From Chelydra serpentina (taxonomy: Eukaryota > Chordata > Testudines > Chelydridae): 64,000 nucleotides of DNA. Within the stretch, counting starts at the first letter, position 1. Every line of letters begins with the position of its first letter. The stretch lies in the NCBI GenBank assembly GCA_037349315.1, contig JBAIAC010000020.1:744001-808000 (forward strand). The letters run 5' to 3'. A program made the translations under genes and the position numbers. Under the pieces are notes generated by a model. It ran no database searches. It saw only the letters and a list, made by a program, of their open reading frames with translations, and had not been told where the DNA came from. Shown one piece after another: positions 20,983-33,100 of this stretch.

Positions 20983-22845
20983 CTACCAGTTGTATTTCTC
21001 TGATGCGGCTATTTTTCTGAGGGTTTGCTCGTCTTTCAGCAACTTGTCATAGAATGCAGTACAGTCTAGAGAAAAGTTAACTCGTGCACACAAGACAGAC
21101 TTCATTGTGGAGATATTCAGATGTGACTTTTCAGGAGACCACACGTCATTCATAACTGAAAAGACACATTCAACAGGCAGTGTAGAACCAGGCAGACACA
21201 GCACAAATTCCACAGCCTTGGCTAGATCTGCGTATTGTACTTAGTTACAGTCAATCTCTCTAGAAAAATCTTCTGCCACCTTTCAGTGATGGGCATTCTC
21301 TGAGGGTTCGTTTTGCACTGGACTACTTGCCAGAGATGATTCTCATCCAACATATTTAAGGTGAGAATTCTCGTGTGGCATGCAGCGAGGCTGACTTGCA
21401 TTTGCTCCCACTGCTGCATATTCCTTAGCAGAGCCCATTCAAACTTTTCGGTGCATTCAAAGGCGGGTCTCCAGTGCTCTAAATAGGACAGGCATGTTGT
21501 GTAAAAATTGTCAACTACACCATAAAACTCCTTTTCTTTCATTTGCCTGCATTCTACAAGAGTGTGCAGTAGGTTCTTCACTTCTGTTGTGACAAATCTT
21601 TCTCCAAGCCTCTCTGATAAGTTAACGTGCAGGGAATGTATTTGCAGTGCAACTTCTGTCACTGACAAATCATTTTTCTCTATCATCTCTGTTATGTTTT
21701 GGAACATGGCACTTTGTCTGCTGACAAATAGAAGCTACAGTTGAGTGGCAGGATCATCAAAGAGCTTCTTTAGCAGTGTCGGGTATTTATCTTGAGACAG
21801 AAAATACGTTTTAAGCCCATCAAAATTGACAAAATCCTGTGTTGCTGGTCTCAATGAGAGGAAGTCTGTGCTGCCATGCTCTAGTAATTTGATATACTCG
21901 ATTTTAATAAATCCACAGAAGTCTTTCAGCTCTTCAACACACACTGTGTAGATATGAAAGTATTTGTAAACCTTTCCAGCAAAGACCTCCACATCTAAAG
22001 GAAGACAATCAGTTTGGAGGCAGTTATGCACAATATGTGCACCACACCCAATACTGAAGATCTCTTTTCCTAAGTTGGCCTAGAGCTTTCGCCACAAATT
22101 GTTTTTCCCACAATGTCTGGCACCCCCAAAGTTAGTATTGGTGTTGGCTGCATAAATTCCAACAATCTTGTCACTAAGAGATTACTTCTCAGTCACTTGC
22201 TGGATGAATGCACACTGCACATCTGATGTTTCCCTGGGTAGAGACGAAAAGCCAGTAACTTTTGTGCAAACTCCACCCAGTGGGAGAAAATACCATATAA
22301 GAACAGGAAATAGTTTTTGCTCCTTTTTGTTCAATGCATCCACACTAAGCGTAATAAAGGAACACTTGTCCAACAGAAGCTGCACTTTTTCAATGGATAA
22401 AGTGGCTAAGACGTTGCAAATGCTCGCCTCAGATTTTGTGCAAGCTGATGAAAACTTAGATTGGTGTAGTTTCCTAATTAATTGTGATGTACAGTCACTA
22501 GACCGGAAACTGTGTCCGTACCGCACTGATTGGTAAGCAAACACTCCCTCATTGGCAAAAACTTTTCAACTTCTGTGCCTTGCCTCAGAAAAAATCCTGA
22601 AACACTTGGTGTTAAACACTTACGTTTACCAGCATCTGTCTATTTCTTGCTTTGAAGGTGCTTGGTAATGTCATTTCGACTGCTGTTAGCAATGGAGAAA
22701 GGTGCTCCACATTCTCACATACAACGTTGCTGTTGTCCAATGTTGAGGTGTCTTTTTTAAAAAACTTGAACTGTTTTTGGAGGTCTTCATTACAATTACA
22801 CTGATGTTTCCTAGACATTTTTATAGCAAAAAAATGACCACACAC
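20983..22845 (-). pseudogene. hAT transposase pseudogene
   Basis: The minus strand has successive fragments in different frames: an N-terminal Lys-rich part starting M-S-R-K-H, then D-A-L-N-K-K-E-Q-K-L-F-P-V-L-I-W-Y-F, resembling the RNase H-fold region of hAT transposases. A C-terminal dimerisation-like block follows (L-P-V-E-C-V-F-S-V-M-N-D-V-W). Several frameshifts and stops (around 21.2, 21.7, 22.1 and 22.6 kb) preclude a product. It belongs to the complete hAT copy 20765-25044. Confidence 0.75.
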
Positions 22846-23117
22846 AAACTATTGATTCTTCTAAGGACACAGATATGCACAAGCTCTTAACACACACGCC
22901 CCCTCCAAAAAAAGGAACAAAAGCATCACCTGGCCACATCATGTGACTGGTGGCAGAATTGTCATCACAGCTTGGCAATGGAGAGCATTAGCTGCTTGCT
23001 GGGTTGCCTAGATCTGAAGACAGCGCCCCCACCAGCAGCAGCACAGAAGTAAAAGTAGGATTGTGGTATTGCCGCCCTTACTTGTAACACAACCAGCCCT
23101 TGACAAAGGAGATCATG

Positions 23118-23475
23118 CAGGGCTGTCCCTAGCTATTCTGGGGCCCTATGCCCCGCCCCCGTGGGGGAGGTGTGGGGCCCCAGGCCTCCGTGGGGTGGGG
23201 GAGCAGGGATGGCTTGGGAGGCAGGGGGGAACTGCCCCCCAGCACTCACGGGCAGTACAGCTGGGGCCGGGTCGCTGCACTTCGCACTGCTGGTGGGTGC
23301 AGGCCCGGCCCTGCTGCAGTCCTCAGGGGCGGGAAGAGGCGGGGCTGGGGCGGAGCAGGGGTGGGGCAGGGGCTGGAGTAGCTTGAGCTGGGCAGGGCAC
23401 CAGGACATTTGGTGCCCCAAATTTCCTGGTGCCCTACGCAGATGCATCCTTTGCATATGGGTAAGGACAGCCCTG
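23118..23475. mobile_element. MITE nested in the hAT element
   Basis: 358 bp with inverted ends CAGGGCTGTCC and GGACAGCCCTG. The interior is GC-rich with the phrases GGTGCCCTA and GGGGCCC. No clear target duplication; the superfamily is not certain. Confidence 0.6.
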
Positions 23476-23856
23476 GAACATGTGTGTGAATGAATTATGT
23501 GTGGTCCTTGTAGGGATGTTTTGGATACATGATGTCAGTCTGCCTCTGGCTGGGACCCTGCTCCTGACAGCCCCTGTTTTGCTGAACCAATTTCTTGCTA
23601 TGGGCCAAGTTAATCTCCAAGTTGAAGGGTTTACACCAGAGATCTCTATGACTTGGTAAATCCACTACTGAAACATCAGGGGAGAATTGATTTGCAAGTG
23701 TTCCTTCACAAGGCTTTCTTAGAACACTGGCTCAGCCCAGCATCTGAACACGGCATTCTGCCTCTACGCCAGGCAGCCTGTTTGGCTCAGGGGGACTCTT
23801 AGCTACCACAAACTGTGCAATTAAAAACCCTTCCTATTTCACACTGTCTCAACACT

Positions 23857-24155
23857 CAGGGCAGGTCAACACTCTGGTGAGGATCAATGCTGTGAGATCG
23901 ATCTATCGGGGATCGATTTATCGTGTCTAGTCTAGACGCGATAAATCGATCCCCAAGCGCTCTCCCGTCGACTCCTCTACTCGACCGCCACAAGAGGGGC
24001 AGGCGGAGTCAATGGGGGAGCGGCAGCAGTCAACTCACCGCCGTGAAGACGCCGCGGTAAGTTGATCTAAGTACGCCGACTTCAGCTACGCTATTCTCGT
24101 AGCTGAAGTTGCGTATCTCAGATCGATCCCCCCACCCCACTGTAGACCAGGGCTC
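23857..24155. mobile_element. Hairpin-rich MITE nested in the hAT element
   Basis: Ends AGGGCAGGTCAACACT and (reversed) GAGCCCTGGTCTACAGT are inverted and similar. Inside is a near-perfect 47-bp palindrome (23908-23954) with GGGGATCGATTTATCG arms, and a second hairpin at about 24079-24111 (CTTCAGCTACG arms). Confidence 0.6.
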
Positions 24156-25494
24156 AGGCTCCCGAGGGAGGCAAACCTGAAAAAATCAGCGTTTACAAAT
24201 TAGAACACTGCCACTAACCCCCGTCGGATTATCTGCGTGCAGCATCCTTCAACCCTGCTGATGCTGACAATCCATTTAGCCATGATCTGTGCCCATCAAT
24301 TCCTACCTTCTTGTTGCTGACCTTGCACTGAGCTGATAGGAAAATTAATTTAGTGCTTCTATACAGCCTCCGGTCAAGTTGCTCAAAACATTTTATATGG
24401 AGCCTCACAGTAAGGAAGGCTCAGACTCTGAGGCAGCGCAGAAGTAAGGGTGGCAATACCATGTCCCCCTTCCTTCTCTGCTCCGCCCTGCAGCCAGCAA
24501 GTGGGGCTGCTTCCCTGGGGGTCAGTTCTGAAATTAGCCCTGCCTGACAGCAGCACTTTTCTCTGCTGCGGCTGGTGGACATCGCTGCCTTCAGAGCTGA
24601 TCCCCCTGGCAGCAGCCACAGCGCTCTGCTCCCCACTCTGTCACCCTACTCTTTGTGCGTCCTACTCAAAGACCAGTCCTGACTGCAGTCACTGAGCTCA
24701 GGGAGGAGTGCACCATTTTAATGTGTGCAGCACGCTCATTTTACCAGAACACCAGGCTGCTTTAGAAGGGATTATACATCGGCGAGGCACAATCCTTTAA
24801 GTAAACTCCTCCCTATCCTGTAATGCAAGCAGTGAACAGCTGTCCTAGGCTGACCCAGACATAAGAACTGCTTGTAGTGTCCAGCGGAGAGCGGGGACTG
24901 CTGCCTGGGGGGGACAGCTCTGAAGGCAGCGCTTCCTTCACAAATCAGGGCAAATGTCCAGTTTTAATGAAAAAGTAGGGACGGCCAGAACAGAGCTGAA
25001 AAAGGGGACTGTTCCTGCCAAAACAGGACATATGGTCACCCTACTACAGAGGGGGTGAGAGTGGGGCATTTGAGGAGTAGGGAGCCAGTGACACCTTGTG
25101 GAAGCTTTTGGGAATTACAAGAAATCAGAAAATGGCAAAACCCATCTTTCAGCTGTCAATATGCTACTAACGCAAAGAGAAGAGGGAATAATGTGGTTGT
25201 TTTCCAACATCATCCCCTGTGAAATGTGCAACAGGGCTTGTGTCTTGATGCAGCTGCCGTCTCCATGTCTAGCTGTGTAATATTACCACAGGGAGTTTAT
25301 ACAGCATAAGGAGCGGGCGGGGCAGGAGTGAGGGGCCTGGACAGAGCGGGGGAAGGTTAGAGGGAAACTCTCTGTATCTGTATCTGTAACCTGGCTCATT
25401 TCTGCAAGGTACCATCATGCAGCGGCACTCAGTTCTGCACCTTATCTACATACTAGAAACTGTAATGATCATTTACTGGGGGCCCAGGCTGGCT

Positions 25495-25840
25495 GCTGCA
25501 CAGACAGAGAGGGCCTGGCGCCCAGAGCTCAGGGGGCATTGGGTACAGACAGACAGACAGGGCCTGGTGCCCTGAACTCAGGGGGCATTGGACACAGACA
25601 GACAGGGCCGGGTGCCCTGAGCTCAGGGTACATTCGACACAGACAGACAGGGCCTGTGCCCTGAGCTCAGGGGTCATTGGGCACAGACAGACAGACGAGG
25701 TCTGCTGTCCCGACTTCTGGGGGCATCAGGCACAGACAGACAGACAGGGCCGTGGCCCCCGAGATCAGGGTGTTTTGGGCACAGATAGACGAGAACACCA
25801 GGCTTTACCAGGGCCTGGCGCATCGGGCACAGGCAGACAC
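25495..25840 (+). repeat. Minisatellite, about 50-60-bp unit
   Basis: About six imperfect copies of a unit with ACAGACAGACAGGGCC, a GCCC(T)GAGCTCAGGG phrase and GGGCATTGG. Length varies through the ACAG sub-repeat. It lies about 0.4 kb beyond the stop codon of gene 1. Confidence 0.8.
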
Positions 25841-26248
25841 CCGTAGTCAGTCTCTCCCCATAGCTCATTTAAATGTTGGGATGGTCGTTGTGTGGGGAAG
25901 GAGCCGGCTCTCCCTGTTCACTGGAAAATGGTTCTGCGGGGCGCACCACATGCTGTCTGCATGGCTGGGCACAGGCTGCTCAGGGATGGACATGGGAGCT
26001 GCTGGGAGCTACACCAGGGAAAGCTGGGGGTGGGGTGAAGCAGGGGAGCCTTCCAAGTCAGCTGGGGGCAGGGGGCATGGTGCCAGGGGCCCCATAGGTG
26101 AAGTGAAGACCCCCAGACCCCAGATGAGCCGCATCAGCATCCCCACACACCAGGCACCTGGCAGCCCTGGGGCTGCTCTGCACAGGATCCCACCGGCCCG
26201 TCTCTCGCTGCAGGCTGAGCCCAGCCCAGCCCGGCTGGCATGCGGCTC

Positions 26249-26379
26249 TCACAGCACCGCGTCTTCCCTCACCAGCCAGGTCATTTCGCTATCGGGCTCC
26301 TCGGGGGGCTCTGGATTTGCCGGTCCCTGGGGCCGGGGTGGTGTCCCTGGAGCCCCCAGCTCCTCCAGGTGCACATGGC
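26249..26379 (-). CDS. Terminal cytoplasmic-tail exon of gene 1 with stop codon
   Basis: The exon follows a TTGCAG acceptor at 26380-26381, and its first two bases complete the glycine codon begun in the transmembrane exon. It encodes H-V-H-L-E-E-L-G followed by a Pro-rich segment, then [20 protein letters not shown] and a TGA stop. The whole tail is about 57 residues. It contains no tyrosine, so it has no ITAM-like or Y-x-x-phi endocytosis motif of the kind seen in WC1 and CD163 tails. An additional exon between 26379 and 27495 cannot be excluded, but the phases join without one. Confidence 0.75.
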
Positions 26380-29300
26380 CTGCAAGCAAGAGGACAGGGT
26401 GAAGCACCCGGGCCAATGACCTTTCCCCCGGCCCCACCACGCCCCCACCATAGTGTTGCCAACTTTCGAATCGCACAAAGCCGAGCACCCCTGCTCCTCC
26501 CCTTCTCCAAGGCCCCACCCCTCACTCACCTCAAGCCCCCTCCCGCCATCGCTCGCTCTCCCCCACCCTCATGCACTTTCACCTGGCTAGAGCAGGGGGC
26601 TGGGGTGTGAGAGGGCACGTGGGCTCTGACTGGTGGTGTGGGCTCTGGGGCGGGACCAGGGATGAGGGGTTTGGGGTGCAGGAGAGGGCTGGGCAGGGCT
26701 TGGGATGTTGGGGGAGTACGGGCTCCAGGAGGACTTTGGGTGCAGGAGGGGAGTCAAGGCTGGGGCAGGCGGTTAGAGTGCGGGGAAGGGGGTGGTGAGG
26801 GCTCCGGCTGGGGCTGTGGGCTCTAGGATGGTCCCAGGGATGAGGGGTTTGAGGTGCAGGAGGGGGCTGGGTCAGGGTACGGTGTGTGGGGGTGTACCGG
26901 CTCTGGGAGGGAGTTTGGGTGTGGGAGGAGACTCCAGGTTGGATCAGGAGGTGGGGGTCCAGGAGGGGATTTGGGGTACGAGGTCCCAGCGCCGCTTACC
27001 ACGGCTCCCAGGAAGCGGCCACCAGTCCCTGCGGCCCCTAGGTCCATGGGCGGCCAGGGAGGATCCGTGCGCTGCTTTCGCGTCTGCAGGCACCGCTCCT
27101 GCAGCTCCTATTGGTTGCGGTTCCTGGCCAATGGGAGCTGTGGAGGCAGCACTCGGGGCGGAGGCAGCGCACGGAGCCTGCCATAGCTCCAGGCCCCTGC
27201 TGCACCACTGACCGGATCCCTGGCAACCCTACCCCAGCCAGGGCAGGGTTGTATGGATGGGGCACCTGCAGGCCGGGACCTTGGGCCTGTGCGTGAAAAC
27301 CAGAGCAGGGTCCCCAGTAGCTGTGAGAGCAGCATGTCCCCATGCAGGGAGGCAGCCCAGGGCATGGACAGGGCACTGGGCTGCCACTCAGGGGCACTTG
27401 GCTACAGCTGACACTGGAATCCTGGGTCAGGACGGCAACCCTCATCCCAGGCCCGCTTCCTTGCAGCGCTGTGCTCAGGGTGCAGGGCTCTTACCAAGGG
27501 GGTTTCCAGCGGCTCTGTCCCGCCGCATCCTCCAGCAGAGCAGGCCCCCGCAGATCAGCACCACGACTGCACCCAGGCCGAGGATCACGGACCAGAGCAG
27601 CCCAGAGCCTGGGGAGAGAGCCAGGCAGTGAGCTGTGCACCCCCACGGACCTGCCACAACCATGGGGCTGACCCCAGCATCTGCCCCACAGCCCCTGGGA
27701 CTGACTCTCTGCCCTCCCACAGTCCCTTGCCAAGGCCGACTCCATCCCCTTCCCCATAACCCCCCATGGCCCGACTCTGCCCCCACACCACAGGTCCCCA
27801 CCACGGCTGACTCCCTCACCTGCCCCATAGTCCCTATGACTGTCACCCCCTCCACAGCCCCCATCCTGAGTCCACTTCCCTACTCCACCCCATAACCCCA
27901 ACGGGATTCAGTTACTTGCCCTCAGAACCTTGGCTGGCCAACCCCATCCCCTCTGCCACAGGCCCCAAAGGGAAGGCGGAGTGTGGGGCAATGTAGGGCT
28001 CTGCCCTGGGGTTGGCTAAGGGGTAGGGTTGCCAACTGTCTAATCACACAAACCCAAATACCCTTTCCCCGCCCCTTTCCCCAAGGACACGCCCCTTCTC
28101 ACTCCATTCCCCCCTCCCTCCATTGCTCACTCTCCCCCAACCGTCACTCACTTTCACCAGGCTGAGGCAGGGGGTTGGTGCAGGAGGGGATGTGGGCTCT
28201 GGGAGAGAGTTTGGGTGCAGGAGGGGGCTCAGGGCTGGTGCAGGGAGTTGGGGTGTGGGAGGGGGCTCAGGACTGGGCTGCCCCCAGGAACCATTCCCAG
28301 CCCAAGGAGTCCAGAGGAGCGGGATGTGTTAGAGAGAGGGTTGGGGGCACTAGCTTCCAGAGGCCTCTCCCAGCTACTCCCACAGGCCCTGTCTCTCAGA
28401 CTCCTCCCCAGGCCCTACCCCCCAGACTCCTCGCTCAGGCCCCACAGGCTCTCTGCCCCCAGATCTGTGCTCTGGGTTTGCCTGCAGGGGTAGCAGCCTC
28501 CAGCAACAGAGCCAGGGCTGGCAGGAGCCTCCGGGAGCCCCATGGTGGAGGAGGCTGCTTAGAGACCCAGGAGTGGTGCCCCAGGATGAGCTGGGCTGTT
28601 GGAACCGCTGGGACAGCCAGTAATCTCGGTGTGTTGGGCAGGAGCCCTGGCGCTGCCCCCCTGGAGATTGGCATCCCCCTGGCATGGCCAGGATGTCACT
28701 GCCGCCCCCCCCCGTGTCTGCAGGAACATGGGCATGGCTATGGCACTGACACTCACCGGCCTGCCCAGCACACACCACGCTGGCCTCGGAGCCACGGCCA
28801 CACAGCCCGGGACCCAGCCGGCTCAGCTGGCACTCACTGATGAGAGACTCCTGACCCGAGCAGCTCACACCCTCCAGCCAGATGTCACCGGCCCCGTGCC
28901 CAAACTGAGCAACCCCCGGGGCTGACAGCGCCGTGCCGCAGCCCAGCTGCTTGCACACCACCCCCGCCTCCGGCAGGCCCCAGCCGGCATCACACACGGC
29001 ACCCCAGGTGTCGTTGATCAGCACCTCCACTCGCCCGGAGCAGGGGCTTGGGCCACTCGTCAGCCGCAACCTCAGCTGGCCCTGATCTGAAACACAAAGC
29101 ACAGGGCATGAGAGGCTGTTCCCAGCCGCCAGGCGTCCGGATACCTGGCACGGCACGCGGATTGTGTGTGTGTGTCTGCACAGAGCAGGGAGGAGCCATT
29201 TCTCTTCATCCCACCTGTGTGCATGTGTGTGCACACTCACACAAACACACACGCACCCCCCCATACATATGCTGCTACAGAAGCAGACACACACATACAG

Positions 29301-30091
29301 TCCGATGCACAACCTCTATATGGCCCTGTGCGCACAAACACACATTGCCTCAAACGCACACAAACACACATGCATACTGCACCACCATACACACGCTGCT
29401 ACACAAAGAGACACATACACCCAGAGTCCCATGCACAACCCCCATAAGTTCTTATGCACACACGCGCGCATTGCCTCAAATACACACACTGTCACATGCA
29501 CACATTACCATTAGAGTTGCCAACTGTCTAATCATACAAACCCAAACACTCTAGTCCCGCCTCTGCCCTGCCTCTGTCTCGAGGCCCCGCCCCTGCTCCC
29601 TCCATCCTCCCTCCCTCTGTTGCTCACTCTCCCCCACCCTTACTCTCATCCAGTTGGGGCAGGTGGTTAGGGTGCAGGAGGAGGTGAGGGGTGCAGGCTT
29701 CGGGAGGGAGTTTGGGTTTGGGAGGGGGCTTAGGGCAGGGGCAGACGGTTGGAGTGCAGGAGGGGGATGGGAGCCACGGCCAATGGGAGCTGCGGAGTCA
29801 GTGCTCAAGACTGGGCAGCATGCAGAGACCGCCTGGCTGCCCCTGCGCCTAGGAGCCAGAGGGACGTGCTGGTCACTTCTGGGAGCCATGTGGAGCCCGG
29901 GCAGGTAGGGAGCCTGCCTTAGCCCTGCTGCGCTGCTGGACTTTTAGTGCCTAAAATCTCCCAGATTGGTTTCAGTGGCCTCTGGGAGATCGAGCCCAAT
30001 TCTGGGAGACTCCCGGGCAGTCTGGGAGGGTTGGCAACCCTAACTGCCACACATGTATGCGAATATTCATAGACTGTCCCATGCACACCCC

Positions 30092-30124
<33 letters not shown>

Positions 30125-33100
30125 CCACAAAAAGGTACAGAGAAAATCACATCCAAACCCCAAAACGCACACACACACCAACACACCTAGGCTGACTCCC
30201 AGGGGTTAGCACCCTCTGCAGAGCCCCCACCCCACTTCCAGCAGCACAGGCTCCTACCACCCTGGGTGTTACCTGAGCACACAACACTGGCATCTTCTCC
30301 GGGGTTACAGCCATACTCTCCCCAAGGCCTAGCCCTGCATTCGGTGAGGGCAGCTTCTGCTCCTGTGCACTGAACCTCAACTGGCCACACATGGTCAGAT
30401 CCTTGTCCGACGTGAGCCCCACGTGGCGCTGATAACGCCGTCCCACAGCCCAGCTGCCTGCACACGACTTCAGCCTCGGACAAGCCCCAGGTGTCATCAC
30501 ACACGGTTCCCCACTGCTGGTTGTGAAGCACCTCGACTCTCCCAGCGCAGCGACTCGGGCCATTCACCAGTCGGAGCTGAGCCATTTCTGAGACGCCTGA
30601 GTCTGCAAACACCCAAGGGAATAAACACTCAGGGAGGTTCCTGTGCATTTGATCTCTAGTGACACAGGGAACGTAGCACCTTGAGACGCAGGACTGGCTG
30701 GAGAGGCAGACTCTGGAAATTGAGAGCAAGGAAAATTCCAGCTGCTTTTTGTTTTGTACTGTGTTCAGGGAAACAGGACTTTGTAAATAAACCAGATCGT
30801 GCCAAAGAAACACTTGACTTGTGTAAATAATTTCTCCTCTTCCCAGAAACACCCGTCAAAACTCCACTATGGCTAATGCAAAAATTGGGCAACACTCCTC
30901 ATTTAGGAAGAGCAGAGTGGGCACACAACAGTGGGGGGCGGCACCCTGACTTCCTTTACAGTTAGTGAGCACTCAGCAGTGTCACACATGGAAAGTGTAG
31001 GGAACACAGTTCCCATTGAGACATGGCAAGAGGGGGTACCACTGGGGTCTGAAACACCCCCCAAGTCAAAGACCAGGGTGAACGGCACTTTCAACACCTG
31101 CTCCAATGTGTGGAAAGACACTCTGCTTTGCTCTGGGGGATCAGTCTATGGGAGCCTGCAGGGGTCTCGTGTTGCCATGAGAAAAACATGCCTGGAGTTT
31201 CTAAGAATGATCAGTGATAATTTTCTAGCACAACAAGTATGGCCCCTGACTCGGGCTGGCCCTACAGGCGACTGACGGATAAAGGAGAATTTATCACCGA
31301 ATTACAAATGGGAAGGTGCAGAGGTGCAAGTGATCCAGACCTGGTTACACTGGCTATGTGCAAACACAAAACTGCCCTGACAGCGGTGATGGGGTGTACC
31401 AGCCCTCTGCTGGACACCCCACCAGTTCAGCACACTCTGCCTTAACAGGCTTCCCTGCTGGAAGGGAAGAACAGTGAGTTCAGACCTCCAGGGGTTGCCT
31501 CGAGCGGTCTCCCACGATCAGCTGCAGGTAGAATCAGCGAGAGTTGGTCCCTCGGCACCTAGAAGCACGGGGAGCAGACAGAGGTCAGGGCCCAGCAGGC
31601 CAGATGAAAAGGGCTGGCTCCTTCCAGCGCACCATTCTGGTGAAGCTGGGACAGGGAGGGCCAGTGGGCCAGTTTCCCAAAGCTGAAAACAATTACACTA
31701 TGAGCAAAATTGATTGAGAGGAAAGGTTTAAACCCAAACTGTGAACGACAATTGGGAAATGTTTAGGATGCTCAATAACCCGACAACTCCACAGTCACAG
31801 AAGATGGATTTGTTGGTTATAAAAATATCCTGATTAAGAAGGGAAGTAATGCAGCAACAAATAATAATAACGATGGCATCCATAAGTGTCACAGGCTGGT
31901 GTCACCGTACCCATTCCTTCCCTCCAGCCAGGAGGATTTGAGTGAACTGCTAGAGGGTTACAGCCTCTGCCACCTGGTCTCCAGGCCCCTTGTTGGGCTC
32001 CAGGCACCTCCAGGCATAATGTCTGAGGTATTGGGCTACTGCCCTCGGTCTAGCCCCAGTGGGGTACCGTACCGCTCATGACGGGACCTCTGTTGGTATG
32101 TTTCTGGGCTAATACCAGTCTGGTCAAGGATGGCTGCCTTCACTTTGACATAATCCAAGGCATCCTGGTGATCCAAGTTTTGGTAAGCCAGCTGGGCTGG
32201 CCCCATCAGATATGGGGAAAGAAGGCTAGACCAGTGTTCTGGAGGTCACTGAGCGGCCATGGCCACCCGTTAAAAGTCACTAGGAAAGTCTCGGGGTCGT
32301 CCCCAGGCCCCATCTTGGTAAGCTGCAGTGGGAGGTCAGGTAGCATGGACCCTAGGTTGGACTCTGTCGGGTGACAGTCAAAGCCCCTCCAGGCCATAGT
32401 AACATTGTTGTCTGCTGAACTAGCCTTTCCTGCTGGGCCTGTGGCTGCATGGATAGTTCACTCATCAATTGCTGTTGCTGTTAGCGATCGGTTGCAACAG
32501 CTCCGCCTAGTGCTGCTGCTGCTGAGTTGCTTGTTGTTGCTGGCCCTCAAGTAGCCACTGCGAGACTTTCTCAGACTCCACATTCTCCCAATGCTAATGC
32601 ACTACAACAAACAGAGGGAAAACCCCTCCCTCTGTCAGGTTTCCTAGTGTAAGCCTATCAGCAGGCTTCGATCGGTGCCCACGTTCTGCACCACGTGTGG
32701 CCGGGTAGGGGAACCACAAGCAGTGCAGGGTGAGTGCACCCCATACTGTGAGGTGAGGCCAAATGGCTACAGTCGATATAACTGCCTCTGCCTCTGGGAT
32801 GGTATGGCCTAGTGGTCAGAGTTAATTCGTCTGCCCTTGTCCTCAGGGGTAGAACACTTGATGGTAAGGGTTGATACAGATGCCCTCTCCCTCAGGGCTG
32901 GATGATCCAAAGGCCAGAGCCAATAGGACTGCCCGTGTCTCAGGGCTGTGTGGCCCAATGGCCAGAGTCAGCAGAGTTGCCCTCACTCGCAGGGCAGTAA
33001 GGCCTTGTGGCCAGAGTCAGTAGAGTTGCCCTAATCGGCAGGGCAGTAAGGCTTTGCAGTCAGTGCCAATGGGCCGCCAGCTGGGGTGTGCCTGTGTGGC

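Larger units (their letters stand above)
20765..25044 (-). mobile_element. Complete, inactive hAT DNA transposon
   Basis: The element is bounded by inverted ends TAGGGTGACCATAT and flanked by a perfect 8-bp target duplication CTACAGAG (20757-20764 and 25045-25052), diagnostic of the hAT superfamily. It holds a decayed transposase on the minus strand (20983-22845) and about 2.2 kb of non-coding sequence with two nested MITEs (23118-23475, 23857-24155). Confidence 0.85.

Noticed and set aside
29048..29554. Cys/His/Thr-rich frames near the CA repeat
   Set aside because: Produced by degenerate (CA)n; no splice or domain evidence.
30550..30852. Possible signal peptide ([15 protein letters not shown]) before SRCR exons
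   Set aside because: The same phrase precedes nearly every SRCR exon and ends at the CAG acceptor. It is conserved intron, not a leader.
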